Source: Bacteroidota bacterium
GTDB lineage: Bacteria > Bacteroidota > Bacteroidia > Chitinophagales > Chitinophagaceae
Assembly: GCA_018267625.1 (NCBI GenBank)
Contig: JAFDYC010000028.1
Span: forward strand, 1 to 64,000
Reading direction: 5' to 3'
Length of the DNA: 64,000 nt
A program made the position numbers and the translations under genes. Below are positions 25,640 to 34,747 of the stretch, in pieces. Under the pieces are notes generated by a model. It was not told the origin of the DNA. It saw only the letters and a program-made list of their open reading frames with translations, and did not search any database. Each line of letters opens with the position of its first letter. Positions within the stretch are counted from its first letter, which is position 1.

Positions 25640-26407
25640 TTATGGATTGAGTTCTGTGTTTACTGTTTTTCGGCGCAGCCGGATGTTGAGCATTTCTACA
25701 ATGAGTGAGAAGCCCAGGCAAGAATATATAATGCTCTTGCTGACTTCCTGATGAAAACCGCCGGCCACCAACACCACGCCTATGACGACGAGGAACGTCA
25801 GCGCCAGCATTTGCAGGGTAGGCTGTTTGTTGATGATGCGCATGACCGCACCCGCAAATAGCATCATGACACCGATGGACACAATCACGGCAATAATCAT
25901 TATGACCACACTATCTACCAGGCCCACCGCTGTGAGGATAGAGTCGAAGGAAAAAACGGCATCTACCAGCACGATTTGAAACAATACAGAAGCAATATTG
26001 CCAGGTTGCTTCCCTTTGATGGGTTTCACTTCATGTCGTTCCTGAAGTTTATGGTGGATTTCGAGCGTGCTTTTCACAATCAGGAAGATGCCACCGCCAA
26101 TCAGGATGAGGTCTTTCATGCTTAGGGCAACCGGCTGGTGCAGGAAATCGCCCAGAGCAGGAATCGTGAGGATAGGCTCTGTCATTCCGATTATCCAGGT
26201 GATGCACAAAAGCAAGCCAACACGAAAGCCCATTGCCAGCAAGAGTCCTATGTTTCGGGCTCGGCGCTGATTTTGCTCCGGTAGCTTACCTGCTACGATG
26301 GAGATAAAAATGATGTTGTCAATGCCCAGAACAATTTCCAGAAAGCAAAGCGTAAGCAGGCTGATCCAGACACTGGGTAGGGCAAAATCAGGCATCAAAA
26401 ATTCCAT
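25640..26407 (-). CDS. TerC family integral membrane protein
   Basis: 255 residues with about seven membrane helices. The two hallmark acidic membrane motifs are present: EIVLGIDNIIFISI (about 24-37) and VDAVFSFDSILTAVGLVD (near 148-165). TerC relatives (YceF/YkoY, Alx) have been linked to tellurite resistance and, more securely, to Mn2+ export and metallation of secreted proteins. No tellurite genes are nearby. Only 59 bases separate it from the Rnk/GreA-like gene, and I see no yybP-ykoY riboswitch in that gap. Confidence 0.9.
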   Translation of the reverse strand: MEFLMPDFALPSVWISLLTLCFLEIVLGIDNIIFISIVAGKLPEQNQRRARNIGLLLAMGFRVGLLLCITWIIGMTEPILTIPALGDFLHQPVALSMKDLILIGGGIFLIVKSTLEIHHKLQERHEVKPIKGKQPGNIASVLFQIVLVDAVFSFDSILTAVGLVDSVVIMIIAVIVSIGVMMLFAGAVMRIINKQPTLQMLALTFLVVIGVVLVAGGFHQEVSKSIIYSCLGFSLIVEMLNIRLRRKTVNTELNP

Positions 26408-26466
26408 AGAATATCAGGCTTTTTCAGAGCGCAAAAAAAGGCAAAAGAGTGTGCTTGATTTGTCAA

Positions 26467-26898
26467 TTATGCAGCAGCCTGTGTGGGTTCCTCAGCATGG
26501 ATTTCATCGGTATTCTCTACCTCAAGAATCAGGAATTTACGCATTCCACCGGGCATCCTCCATTCTACTTCCTGCCCTTTTCGGAAGCCGATTAATGCGG
26601 TGCCTAAGGGGGACAGAATTGATATCATTCGTTTGGAAGCATCCGCCTGATGGGGCGCCACAATGGTCAGCTCAAAGCTCTTCTTTGATGCCATTTCCTG
26701 TACACTTACCCGGGAGTTCATCGCAACAGTGTGGGGCGGGAACGCGTATTTGTGTACAATAATGGCCCGCTCTAACTCATGCTCCAAAGCCAGCCCTTCA
26801 CCTGCCGGGGCCTGTGTGATGTAGCGCTTGATGAGCCGATAATCATGCTCGGTGATGATGACCGGGTTTCTTTCTTTTTTCTTCAGCATCTTTTTCAT
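26467..26898 (-). CDS. Rnk/GreA C-terminal domain protein
   Basis: 143 residues. The C-terminal part (about 58-135) is the FKBP-like GreA/GreB domain, with the family phrase ISILSPLGTALIGFRKGQEVEW. The N-terminal part (VIITEHDYRLIKRYI) is short and lacks the long antiparallel coiled coil of true GreA, so it matches Rnk, which binds RNA polymerase without the cleavage-stimulating tip. It starts with a Lys-rich stretch. No clear promoter is visible in the 529 bases upstream. It likely precedes terC in one transcript. Confidence 0.85.
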   Translation of the reverse strand: MKKMLKKKERNPVIITEHDYRLIKRYITQAPAGEGLALEHELERAIIVHKYAFPPHTVAMNSRVSVQEMASKKSFELTIVAPHQADASKRMISILSPLGTALIGFRKGQEVEWRMPGGMRKFLILEVENTDEIHAEEPTQAAA

Positions 26899-27427
26899 TG
26901 CTGTATTGGTTTTTAGGGGTTATTAAAAATTCATGCATCGGGCATGAACCGTTTTTTGAAAAATCTATCTTTTGGGAATCCGCCTTTCCGATAAAATCCA
27001 AACATTCCCGGAATGCTGCCGGGCGTTTCTTAAGCTGAAACCCTCATTGGATTTCATACTTTAATTCAGAATTTAAGTTGGAAAGCAGGCTGTGCAGCAG
27101 CACCCCCGGACTCGTGCAATCGGCTACCAAGCCGGGGTAATCGTAGGAAAGTCTTTATACGTTGATGCGTAAAAGGCCTTTCCGCAGAAACAATGGAAAT
27201 GCTCCGTTGCCCATGCTCTGCCACACGCAATATGAAGTGCGTGCAGGAGCTTCAAACTATATGTTGCATGGAGCAGCGGCATGGCGTAAAGATAACCAGT
27301 GCTTTTGCTACAAGCTGTTAAAAAGTCTTGAATAGTAAGCGAAATGACAAATTTGAATCTCTATTCAGAGCTTCGAAAGCAAGTGAATTGCTTTTGTCCA
27401 TTCAGGGTCGGCAAGAATGAAAGAAGC
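26899..27427. other. 529-base intergenic region
   Basis: I see no gene. It holds a perfect inverted repeat CATTCC-c-GGAATG at 27003-27015, which could be a protein-binding site, and GC-rich patches around 27090-27140. The adjoining genes on both sides run on the minus strand, so this is the upstream region of the Rnk/GreA-like gene. Confidence 0.55.
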
Positions 27428-27616
27428 TTATCCGAGAATGTGCAGCCACTTTCGAATTTCCTTCTTCATTTTCTTCAGGTTGTCCTGAAGCTGTTGCAGG
27501 TTTTCTTCATCCTTTTCCAGCTCGCGTTCGAGATTGGCGAGATATTGGCGCGTGAGCCTGGCTTTTTCGCCCATGTCATTGTCCGTATTCAGGGCTTGGT
27601 TTTCGTTCGGTTCCAT
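27428..27616 (-). CDS. Small coiled-coil protein
   Basis: 62 residues from ATG 27616 (MEPNENQALNT). Apart from a short polar N-terminus it is one long charged helix with heptad spacing (LTRQYLANLERELEKDEEN then LQQLQDNLKKMKKEIRKW). I do not recognise a family. It lies 52 bases after the CLC channel stop on the same strand. An opposite-strand frame covers the same bases but reads as an implausible Leu/Phe-rich shadow. Confidence 0.55.
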   Translation of the reverse strand: MEPNENQALNTDNDMGEKARLTRQYLANLERELEKDEENLQQLQDNLKKMKKEIRKWLHILG

Positions 27617-27668
27617 GATGCAGTACGATTCTCTATTGTTTGATAAAAACACGTGCCTGCAGCCGATT

Positions 27669-29357
27669 TCAAACCCGGTGGTGCAGGTTTACCACTCTGC
27701 GTGCGCGTACCATCCAGCGTCGGGTTCGGGCGGGAGAATCATAAGCGCTCTCTGCTTCTTTTTGCTCGCTGTAGTACTGCATGATGTCCCGGGCATAAAC
27801 TACTCCTTTCACTTGTGTCGGGTGGTCTTTGTCCATAACAAACAAGGAGGTTGTATTCATCTTGCCCATTATCTGCACACAAGCACTGAGGCTTTCATCT
27901 TCCCCAATGGGGGGCAATGCTTCCTGCCCCTTAGGCACAGCCTTCATGAGCTGCCCTGCAAGGTGGAGTTGCAACAAATCGGCCTCATAGTTTTCAGGAG
28001 CCTGAACCCCACGGCGAATAATTTTCTCCGTCATGATGCTGCCTTCCATCAAAAAGAATGAAACGAAATAAGCAGCAATGCAAGCGGCTAGCAAGGGCAG
28101 CAGGCCATTGGGTTGTCCCGTGGTTTCAAAAGCAAAGACTATGGAAGTGAGTAATGCTCTGGAAGCGCCGGCAAACATGGCGCCCATGCCAACCAGGCAA
28201 GCAGTAGTCACGGTGATGCTCAGGTTGGGAAAGACGTGTAATAAACCCAGCCCAATCAAGCTGCCTAAGGCACCGCCAATCGTGAGTAAGGGGGCCAGCG
28301 TACCACCAGAGGTGCCGCTACCGAGTGAAATCACCCAGGAGAGGTATTTCAGCAAACAAAGTGAGAACACCATGGTCAGGGGCAGATGACCGCGCAGTAA
28401 TGCTTCGATATTTTCATAGCCCACTCCCAGTGTGTGTGGAGCGAAATAGCCTACTACACCTACTGCTACAGCACCAATGGCAGGCCACCACATCCAGTGC
28501 ACCGGCAGCTTTTCAAAAAGTTCTTCGATAGCATACACTGATTTAGACACTAAGGCCGCCAAAACACCTACGACCACACCCATGCCAACATATACTGCCA
28601 GGGCGCCGGCAGAAGCTACGGGTATCGGCCCCATGGCAAACACAGGTTCCCTGCCGAAGAGTAAGATGTGCATGGCTCCGCCGGTGATGCAACCCAACGC
28701 TACCGGTATCAGCGAACGGGCAGAGAATTCAAACAGCAAAAGCTCTACCGCCAATAAGACTGCAGCCAGCGGACAACCAAAAATGGCAGCCATACCGGCA
28801 CAGGCACCGGCACTTAAAAGAATCTTACGTTCTGCCGGCGAGATGTGGATGATTTGTCCGGTGACCGAACCAAATGCAGCACCCGTTGCGATAATCGGAC
28901 CTTCAGCACCGAAGGGACCACCGGTACCAATGGAAATGGCTGCCGAAATGGGCTTTAAAATGGTGATGAGTGGTGGAATCTTGCTTTCATCGAGGATGAT
29001 TTTTTCCATTGCTTCCGGGATACCGTGCCCACGGATGGCTGCTGAACCAAAGCGAGCCATAATGCCGACAATCACGCTGCCGAGTATCGGAATGGCAATG
29101 ACATACAGGCCCAGATGGTTTTGTGCCGGGCCACTGACTTCAAACGAAAACTTGCCGTAAAACGAAACATTAGTGATGAAGTAAATCAGGTATATCAGCA
29201 GCTTGGCTACAACACCAATAATGATGGCATTGAAGGTGGCCTGCATCGCTAAGTAAAATACCCGGCGGTCCACCTTGCCTGAAAGCCGGATGCGCTTTCT
29301 GCCGTGAATAGGATTTAGAGTTGGAGATAAGGGAATGCTACCGTCGCGTTCTTCCAT
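27669..29357 (-). CDS. CLC family chloride channel/transporter with CBS-type tail
   Basis: 562 residues. The three anion-path motifs are recognisable: GHGIPE (110-115), the gating-glutamate motif GAEGP with Glu152, and SGGTLAPLLTIGGALG. The helix LLAVELLLFEF carries a Glu near the position used for internal proton transfer in antiporters, so H+/Cl- exchange is more likely than a passive channel; this is inference. The C-terminal 100 residues include at least one CBS-like unit (SACVQIMGKMNTTSLFVMD). Inner membrane. A TAATTTTG box lies 18 bases upstream. Confidence 0.93.
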   Translation of the reverse strand: MEERDGSIPLSPTLNPIHGRKRIRLSGKVDRRVFYLAMQATFNAIIIGVVAKLLIYLIYFITNVSFYGKFSFEVSGPAQNHLGLYVIAIPILGSVIVGIMARFGSAAIRGHGIPEAMEKIILDESKIPPLITILKPISAAISIGTGGPFGAEGPIIATGAAFGSVTGQIIHISPAERKILLSAGACAGMAAIFGCPLAAVLLAVELLLFEFSARSLIPVALGCITGGAMHILLFGREPVFAMGPIPVASAGALAVYVGMGVVVGVLAALVSKSVYAIEELFEKLPVHWMWWPAIGAVAVGVVGYFAPHTLGVGYENIEALLRGHLPLTMVFSLCLLKYLSWVISLGSGTSGGTLAPLLTIGGALGSLIGLGLLHVFPNLSITVTTACLVGMGAMFAGASRALLTSIVFAFETTGQPNGLLPLLAACIAAYFVSFFLMEGSIMTEKIIRRGVQAPENYEADLLQLHLAGQLMKAVPKGQEALPPIGEDESLSACVQIMGKMNTTSLFVMDKDHPTQVKGVVYARDIMQYYSEQKEAESAYDSPARTRRWMVRARRVVNLHHRV

Positions 29358-29374
29358 AGAAAATTTTCAGGCCG

Positions 29375-29382
29375 CAAAATTA
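29375..29382 (-). promoter_or_regulatory. -7 box of the CLC gene
   Basis: Minus-strand TAATTTTG, 18 bases before ATG 29357. No clear -33 element at the usual distance. Confidence 0.33.
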
Positions 29383-29459
29383 TTGCACATACCATGTTTT
29401 GGAAGCAATTTTTCAAATAATTTGTCCAATTAACCTGAGATTTGCCATGTTTTAAGAAA

Positions 29460-30152
29460 ATGCAGACAGCTCAGTGTAACACCACGGATTGTTTCCTCTG
29501 CAGGCATTGCCTGGCTGAATGGAAGTCTGCAATTGCTGCTCATAAAACGACTTATTCATTCAAAAAAGGAGAAGTCTTATTTGCTGAAGGCGACCCGGTG
29601 CAAGGCATATTTTTCTTGAGAGAAGGCGCCATTAAGATTCATAAAAAATGGGGTAGGCAGAAAGAATTGATTATTCGCTTTGCCGGCGTTGGCGATATTG
29701 TAGGGCATCGCGGACTGGGTGTGGCAGAAAATTATCCTGTCAGCGCCACTGCTCTGGAAGCGGGCAATGCCTGCTTTGTTCCTGTAGAATTTCTGGAGGC
29801 AAGCATTAAGGTCAATCCCGGATTAGCAGAACACCTGATTCAGTTTTATGCTGCTGAATTGCAACGAGCAGAACAACGAATGAGCGAACTGGCGCGGATG
29901 GATGTGAAAAACAGAATTGCCCATGCATTGTTTGCCCTCGAAGACAGCTTTGGCAAGGATAGCAAGGGCTTTATCAGCATTCCTATTTCCAGGCAAGACA
30001 TTGCAGCCTATGCAGGAACGATATACGAAACGGTCTTCAAAGTCTTCACGGAATGGGTGCAACTTGGGCTGATTCAAACAGAGGGAAAACATGTTCGGGT
30101 GGTACAGGCTGATCAGTTGAAACAACGCATCGCTCCACTTTCTGTTCCTTAA
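29460..30152 (+). CDS. Crp/Fnr family transcriptional regulator with N-terminal Cys cluster
   Basis: 230 residues from ATG 29460; an earlier TTG at 29442 is less likely. Residues Cys6, Cys11, Cys14 and Cys17 lead into a cyclic-nucleotide-binding-type beta barrel (about 36-140, FKKGEVLFAEGDPVQGIFFLREGAIKI) and a C-terminal winged helix with ISRQDIAAYAGTIYETVFKVF. The Cys pattern is that of Fnr-type oxygen or NO sensors with an iron-sulfur cluster. It is divergent from the CLC gene and may be a single-gene unit. Its targets cannot be inferred. Confidence 0.9.
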   Translation: MQTAQCNTTDCFLCRHCLAEWKSAIAAHKTTYSFKKGEVLFAEGDPVQGIFFLREGAIKIHKKWGRQKELIIRFAGVGDIVGHRGLGVAENYPVSATALEAGNACFVPVEFLEASIKVNPGLAEHLIQFYAAELQRAEQRMSELARMDVKNRIAHALFALEDSFGKDSKGFISIPISRQDIAAYAGTIYETVFKVFTEWVQLGLIQTEGKHVRVVQADQLKQRIAPLSVP

Positions 30153-30287
30153 AAGAAAGCTCATTGTCTGAATTTCTTTTGGTATAAAAATGAGCGGAAG
30201 ATTGTATCAGATTGGATTATCCTCATTTTTTAGGCAATTTGGATTCCCAATATTTTCGCTGCTCTATTTCTCAATTCGTTCCGTGTA

Positions 30288-32687
30288 GTGCGTCATTATT
30301 TTTTGAGTTTTTTGCTCATTACTCAAGCTGTTTTTGCGCAAGCTCAAAATGTCAGCATCCGGATTCTGGATAAACAATCACATGCCCCGGTACCTTTTGC
30401 CCTTTATCGGATTGGTTCGAGCGACCAGGGATTTGTGGCGGATATTGACGGAAGGATTTCTTTACCTATTGCGTTCAAAGACAGCTCGGCCGTTTTGAGT
30501 GCCTTGGGCTATGAACGCCTTCCCATAAGGTCTTTCCGTGATTCTGTTTTTTTTCTCAGCCCACACAGCAATACGCTACAGGAAGCTGTTGTTCGGCCGG
30601 ATGATGAAAAACTTTGGCGTATCCTTCGCCAGGCAATTGCCCGCCGGGACAAACACAACCCCGATCGCCTCGCCGGATATACCTGTAGGGTGTACTACAA
30701 AATGATCACTGATGTGGTGCCCGCCGACAGTGATGCACTTCGGGACACGGCAGCCAGTGCTCAGGCATACCGCGAATTCACCAGCAGACGGCATATCCTG
30801 CTCACTGAGACTTTCAGCCGCCGGTCATACCGCCGCCCTCAGCAGATTCAGGAGGATATAATAGCTTCCCGTTTTTCCGGTTTTCGAGAGCCTCTGTTCA
30901 ATTCTCTGGTCACGGATATCCTTCCCTTTCATGGCTATGATAATTACCTCCGCCTCAATGGCCGTGATTTCCGCAATCCTTTAAGCCCGGGTGCCGGTGC
31001 CTGGTATCATTTTGGATTGCGCGACGAAATGTTGCTGGGCAAAGACACGATTTGGGTTATTTCTTTCCGCCCTCGAAAACCAGGCGATTTCCTGAGCGGT
31101 GCCCTCTATATCACCAGCGATGATTTTGCGCTGACACACCTGGTAGCGGACTGGAAAGACACGAGCCTCGGTACGCATATCCGAATTGAACAGCATTATG
31201 TGAAGACCGGGGAGGTATGGTTTCCCAGTGAGCTGAATTATATCGTGAGCCTGCCCTTGCTGGCTAACGAAACAACATGGCCCAAAGGCGGCTATATCAT
31301 GACGATGCGCGGCACTTCCCGAATTGATTCGGTACGCTTTGGAATACCACCTCGCGCCCGCTTCGATAAGGTGCATCCGCTCCGCCTGATGCCGGGTGCA
31401 GCCCATGCCGGAGATAGCGCCTGGCAGGCATTTCGCCCTTCCGCGCTGGATGAAAAAGAGCAGCAGACCTATGTGTTCATGGATAGCTTCATGACCTCTG
31501 TCCGGGCCGACCGATACTTGCCTTTTTTAGAAAAAATTACCGAGGGGAAAATACCCATTGGCCCCTTTGATGCAGACCTGAGCAGGCTCTACCGGTACAA
31601 CAGTTACGAAGGCAGCCGTTATGGATTAGGCTTGCAAACCAATGAACGGCTAAACCGGCATTTTTCTCTGGGAGCCTGGGCCGGTTATGGAAATCGGGAT
31701 GCAGCCTGGAAATGGGGAGGCTTTGCTGAAGTCTATTTCGATGCATTTAAAGAAACGAAGCTGAACATTTCCTTTCAGCATGAGCTGCAAGACCCCGGTA
31801 GAATCCAGCTTAACCCGGAGTTGAACAGGGGCTACTTACTCAATTATTTCATCCGGTATGCTGATAAAACAGATGGCTGGAGCTTACAGTTTAATAAGCG
31901 ATTTGGATACCTGAGTACCGGCCTTGAACTGAAGCAGGATTGGGTTCGTCCTCAGTACAACTATCAATGGCAATATGATGGCAGCAGTGGTCATGATTAT
32001 TCAAAGACAGCAGCCGTCCTGTCACTTCGCTATGCCTATGCGGAGCAACGTGCGCCTTTGTTTGGCCGATATCTTTCAACAGGAAGCCGTTATCCTATTG
32101 CCTATGCACGGATCGAGACTGGGCAAGTTGAAATTGGGGGAAGAGATATTTCGTACCTACAGAGTGCAGCGGCAATTGCCGGGCAAAAACACCTGGCCCG
32201 GATTGGGAATGAACGCTTCTTACTGGAAGCCGGAAAAATTTGGAGTGATGCCCCCGTCCCCTTAGGGTTGCTGTTTGCCGCAAGAGGGATTCGAAATGAC
32301 CACTATCCACTTTACCTGTTTAGCGGCTTGCAGACTTTGCCTCCCTATCAATTCATGATGGATGCCTTTGTGAACCTCTCCTGGCGACATGATTTTGATG
32401 GGCGTTTGTATCGTGCCGACTTCGGTTCCTTTGGCTCCCTGCCCGGCCTGAGCCTTGCCTGGAATGCGGTCTGGGGCAGCCTCTCTCAGCCAAACGCTCA
32501 ACAGACCTTTTCGTTCCGTATTCCGGAGCAGAGCTATCAGGAGGCTGGATTTTTGTTACGGGATGTGCTTCGAATGCAGTACCTCCACCTGTGCTATATC
32601 GGGATGACGATAGGCTACTTCTATCCCTTGCAAACGACTGATGGTAAAGTGGGCAGTTTCGTGGTTGGCGCAGGCATTAGTTATTAA
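30288..32687 (+). CDS. DUF5686-like outer membrane protein with carboxypeptidase-like regulatory domain
   Basis: 799 residues from GTG 30288. Signal peptide (HYFLSFLLITQAVFAQAQ) then a carboxypeptidase-D-like regulatory fold (about 22-90: IRILDKQSHAPVPFALYRIGS, VADIDGRISLP, LSALGYERLPI). The middle carries the DUF5686 phrase DDEKLWRILRQAIARRDKHNPDRLAGYTC in outline (segments DDEKLWRILRQAIARR and LAGYTC). The C-terminal half has alternating aromatic beta strands, consistent with an outer-membrane barrel. Function is unknown in the phylum. Followed 22 bases later by a small secreted protein. Confidence 0.82.
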   Translation: MRHYFLSFLLITQAVFAQAQNVSIRILDKQSHAPVPFALYRIGSSDQGFVADIDGRISLPIAFKDSSAVLSALGYERLPIRSFRDSVFFLSPHSNTLQEAVVRPDDEKLWRILRQAIARRDKHNPDRLAGYTCRVYYKMITDVVPADSDALRDTAASAQAYREFTSRRHILLTETFSRRSYRRPQQIQEDIIASRFSGFREPLFNSLVTDILPFHGYDNYLRLNGRDFRNPLSPGAGAWYHFGLRDEMLLGKDTIWVISFRPRKPGDFLSGALYITSDDFALTHLVADWKDTSLGTHIRIEQHYVKTGEVWFPSELNYIVSLPLLANETTWPKGGYIMTMRGTSRIDSVRFGIPPRARFDKVHPLRLMPGAAHAGDSAWQAFRPSALDEKEQQTYVFMDSFMTSVRADRYLPFLEKITEGKIPIGPFDADLSRLYRYNSYEGSRYGLGLQTNERLNRHFSLGAWAGYGNRDAAWKWGGFAEVYFDAFKETKLNISFQHELQDPGRIQLNPELNRGYLLNYFIRYADKTDGWSLQFNKRFGYLSTGLELKQDWVRPQYNYQWQYDGSSGHDYSKTAAVLSLRYAYAEQRAPLFGRYLSTGSRYPIAYARIETGQVEIGGRDISYLQSAAAIAGQKHLARIGNERFLLEAGKIWSDAPVPLGLLFAARGIRNDHYPLYLFSGLQTLPPYQFMMDAFVNLSWRHDFDGRLYRADFGSFGSLPGLSLAWNAVWGSLSQPNAQQTFSFRIPEQSYQEAGFLLRDVLRMQYLHLCYIGMTIGYFYPLQTTDGKVGSFVVGAGISY

Positions 32688-32709
32688 CTGCTACCTTGTT
32701 AGCGCAAAA

Positions 32710-33204
32710 ATGAAATGGCTTTTTCTTGCCTTGATGCTCTTTTCGGCAGGAGCAGCACCCGCTCAGAAAATCACCCTGAATGAACTCATCAGCTTGCACA
32801 GTCAGGAGTGGGCACCGCTGAGTAATACGCTAAAAATGTCGGGCTGGCGCGAAAAAGGAATTCAATACGACTTACCCCACAAGCCACAGCTATTTATCAT
32901 CCTTGATGGCGACGAACACCCCATCTTACTCTACGCGTACCGCAGCCGTAGAAGCCCCCTTTGCAAGCTGGAATTAGTGAGCGATGATGTCTATCAGTTC
33001 AACAAGTACATCCGAGACAGCCTGCAGCACTATGGCTTCTTCCCAGACCTCGTTAAACGCCCGGCTGAAGAAGAGAACCTAAAAGTGAAAAGCACAGCTT
33101 TGTTTGTGAATCATGACTTGCCTCAGGCTATGCATGCCCTCATCCTTTATTTTGAACAAAGAGGCCGTCAAATGGTTTCCATGACCCTATACAGCGACCC
33201 TTAA
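32710..33204 (+). CDS. Hypothetical secreted protein
   Basis: 164 residues from ATG 32710 (MKWLFLALMLFSAGAAPAQ is the signal peptide, cut after Ala18 or so). The longer frame overlaps the preceding gene and is dropped. The mature part has a mixed alpha/beta pattern (KITLNELISLHSQEWAPLSN, QLFIILDGDEHPILLYAYRS, MVSMTLYSDP). I recognise no family. It lies 22 bases after the DUF5686-like gene, so it may act with it in the envelope. Confidence 0.75.
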   Translation: MKWLFLALMLFSAGAAPAQKITLNELISLHSQEWAPLSNTLKMSGWREKGIQYDLPHKPQLFIILDGDEHPILLYAYRSRRSPLCKLELVSDDVYQFNKYIRDSLQHYGFFPDLVKRPAEEENLKVKSTALFVNHDLPQAMHALILYFEQRGRQMVSMTLYSDP

Positions 33205-33274
33205 ATGCATCCTGCTTCTGCCTTTTTTTGAGCTAACAGCCTTACAACTAAAAATTCCCAGCCCCGAAGAAGCG

Positions 33275-33282
33275 TATTTTTG
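33275..33282 (+). promoter_or_regulatory. -7 box of the PKD-protein gene
   Basis: TATTTTTG, 36 bases before ATG 33318. No TTTG at the -33 distance. Confidence 0.35.
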
Positions 33283-33317
33283 AAAGCCTTCGCTGCGTCC
33301 CAAACCCTGAAATTTTT

Positions 33318-34040
33318 ATGGACAAAAGAATCATCATCCTCATGGCGGTTGCACTGCTTGGCTCTTCAGCCTTCTTTGCCTATCGAAAGCTTATCTATAC
33401 CCCAGATGGCATACGCTACACCATTAAGCCCAGAGCTATTCTCAAGGCCGGTGACAGCATTTCGTTTGATGACCAAACCCCCGGAGCCAGCCGCTGGAAA
33501 TGGGATTTTGGCGATGGCGAATTCAGCATCAGCCAAAGCGGAAACCACATCTACATGAACCCCGGCCGCTATGAAATTTCACTGACGACTTATGGCCCTT
33601 TTGGTATGCTGAAACAGCAAGACACGGTCAATGTCATTGCCCGGGATATCCTCGCAGTAGCCACCGAGCCCGGCATCATAGGCCCAACACAGGCTACAGT
33701 GGGCACACCGGAAAGCTGGCAAAGCGCTGCAACTGCAAAAAGCTACCAATGGAACGTTGAAGGTGAGCCTGCCCTGGCCCATACGATCCAAACTGGTGCC
33801 CGTGCCAATTTTAATTTCAAAACACCGGGCACACACACCATCGTACTGCATACCCTGCAACCCGATGCCACACTTCGTCAGGATGTGACCGTAGTGGCTG
33901 CTGCAACCACACAGCCCAGCATTCCCCTACCTCCACAACACCACAGTGCTGCCGCCCGCCCACACCCGGCACATCATCAGCAACAGCAAAAAGGGAATAA
34001 ACTTGATGACCTGGGAGGCCCGGTTGAAATCAAGAAATAA
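33318..34040 (+). CDS. PKD-domain membrane-anchored protein
   Basis: 240 residues. An N-terminal membrane anchor (IIILMAVALLGSSAFFAY, 5-22) is followed by a PKD fold (about 38-110) with the signature WKWDFGDG and its YEISLTTYGPFG strand, then a second, more diverged beta domain (about 118-197) of similar shape. The tail is His/Gln/Pro-rich (PPQHHSAAARPHPAHHQQQ) and ends in a Lys-rich motif. PKD domains mediate protein-protein or protein-glycan contacts outside the cell. Single gene with its own terminator; no gliding or T9SS genes are beside it. Confidence 0.82.
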   Translation: MDKRIIILMAVALLGSSAFFAYRKLIYTPDGIRYTIKPRAILKAGDSISFDDQTPGASRWKWDFGDGEFSISQSGNHIYMNPGRYEISLTTYGPFGMLKQQDTVNVIARDILAVATEPGIIGPTQATVGTPESWQSAATAKSYQWNVEGEPALAHTIQTGARANFNFKTPGTHTIVLHTLQPDATLRQDVTVVAAATTQPSIPLPPQHHSAAARPHPAHHQQQQKGNKLDDLGGPVEIKK

Positions 34041-34060
34041 ACTGGAAAATATCCTGTATG

Positions 34061-34089
34061 AAGGTTGCCCAAAGGGGCAGCCTTTTTGT
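34061..34089 (+). terminator. Terminator of the PKD-protein gene
   Basis: Stem aaggttgccc (34061-34070) with gggcagcctt (34075-34084), one G-U pair, 4-base loop, then T5. Confidence 0.85.
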
Positions 34090-34191
34090 TGCTTGCCGTC
34101 TTTTATGCCCTAATGGAACTTTCGGCCCAGATTACATGAATCAAATTCAAGAGGCAAGCTATAACGGATGCCCGACCGAGAAATACAGCAC

Positions 34192-34223
34192 AAAAAAAGC
34201 ATACACCCGTAGCTGTATGCTTT
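34192..34223 (-). terminator. Terminator of the ferredoxin gene
   Basis: A 10-bp stem (34196-34205 with 34214-34223) and 8-base loop. On the minus strand it runs into a T7 tract (34192-34198). Confidence 0.82.
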
Positions 34224-34272
34224 GATTTTTGACTTACTAAAAAGCTTCTTGCTCGAACTGGAAGCTGCCGGT

Positions 34273-34620
34273 TCAGAAGTGCATTTTTTCTTTCTTGGCC
34301 AGTAATTCTTCTACCGTCTCACGATACATTTCATCGGGCACGCAACAGTCCACAGGGCAGACGGCGGCACATTGAGGTTCTTCATGAAAGCCCTGACATT
34401 CGGTGCATTTGTCCGGCACGATATAGTACACATCTACGGCAACGGGTTCGTGGCGGGCGTCGGCATCGGTGCTGCTACCGTCCATTAATTGAAAAGCACC
34501 TTTCACGCTGGTGCCGTCGGCAATGGCCCATTCAACACCGCCTTCATAGATGGCATTGTTCGGGCATTCGGGCTCGCAAGCCCCGCAGTTGATGCATTCG
34601 TCTGTAATCTTTATGGCCAT
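34273..34620 (-). CDS. 2[4Fe-4S] ferredoxin
   Basis: 115 residues. Two cluster motifs: Cys9, Cys12, Cys15 and Cys19 ([12 protein letters not shown]), and Cys72, Cys75, Cys84 and Cys88 ([18 protein letters not shown]), the second with the 8-residue loop of the YfhL/Allochromatium type. Between them is a long insertion (about 26-66) typical of Bacteroidota ferredoxins next to LuxC-type reductases. It transfers low-potential electrons in the cytoplasm. It is divergent from the acyl-CoA reductase gene, with a -7 box in the shared gap. Confidence 0.93.
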   Translation of the reverse strand: MAIKITDECINCGACEPECPNNAIYEGGVEWAIADGTSVKGAFQLMDGSSTDADARHEPVAVDVYYIVPDKCTECQGFHEEPQCAAVCPVDCCVPDEMYRETVEELLAKKEKMHF

Positions 34621-34713
34621 GTCTGAGTATGAATTTGTTTTGAAGCTTCGGCTAGTCTGTTAGAATTTCGCGGACGGTTTAATTGCGAAGTGAATTTTGA
34701 CCGTGAAGTGGCT

Positions 34714-34721
34714 CAAAGGTA
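34714..34721 (-). promoter_or_regulatory. -7 box upstream of the ferredoxin gene
   Basis: Minus-strand TACCTTTG about 94 bases before the ferredoxin ATG, between the two divergent genes. No -33 element seen. Confidence 0.35.
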
Positions 34722-34747
34722 GGGCTTCGAAAAAAGTAAACGACTTC

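Noticed and set aside
26408..26466. yybP-ykoY manganese riboswitch upstream of terC
   Set aside because: The gap is only 59 bases and lacks the conserved stem-loop pattern.
27344..27643. 99-codon plus-strand frame opposite the coiled-coil gene
   Set aside because: Leu/Phe-rich antisense of a charged helix; the minus-strand reading has sensible heptads and an ATG.
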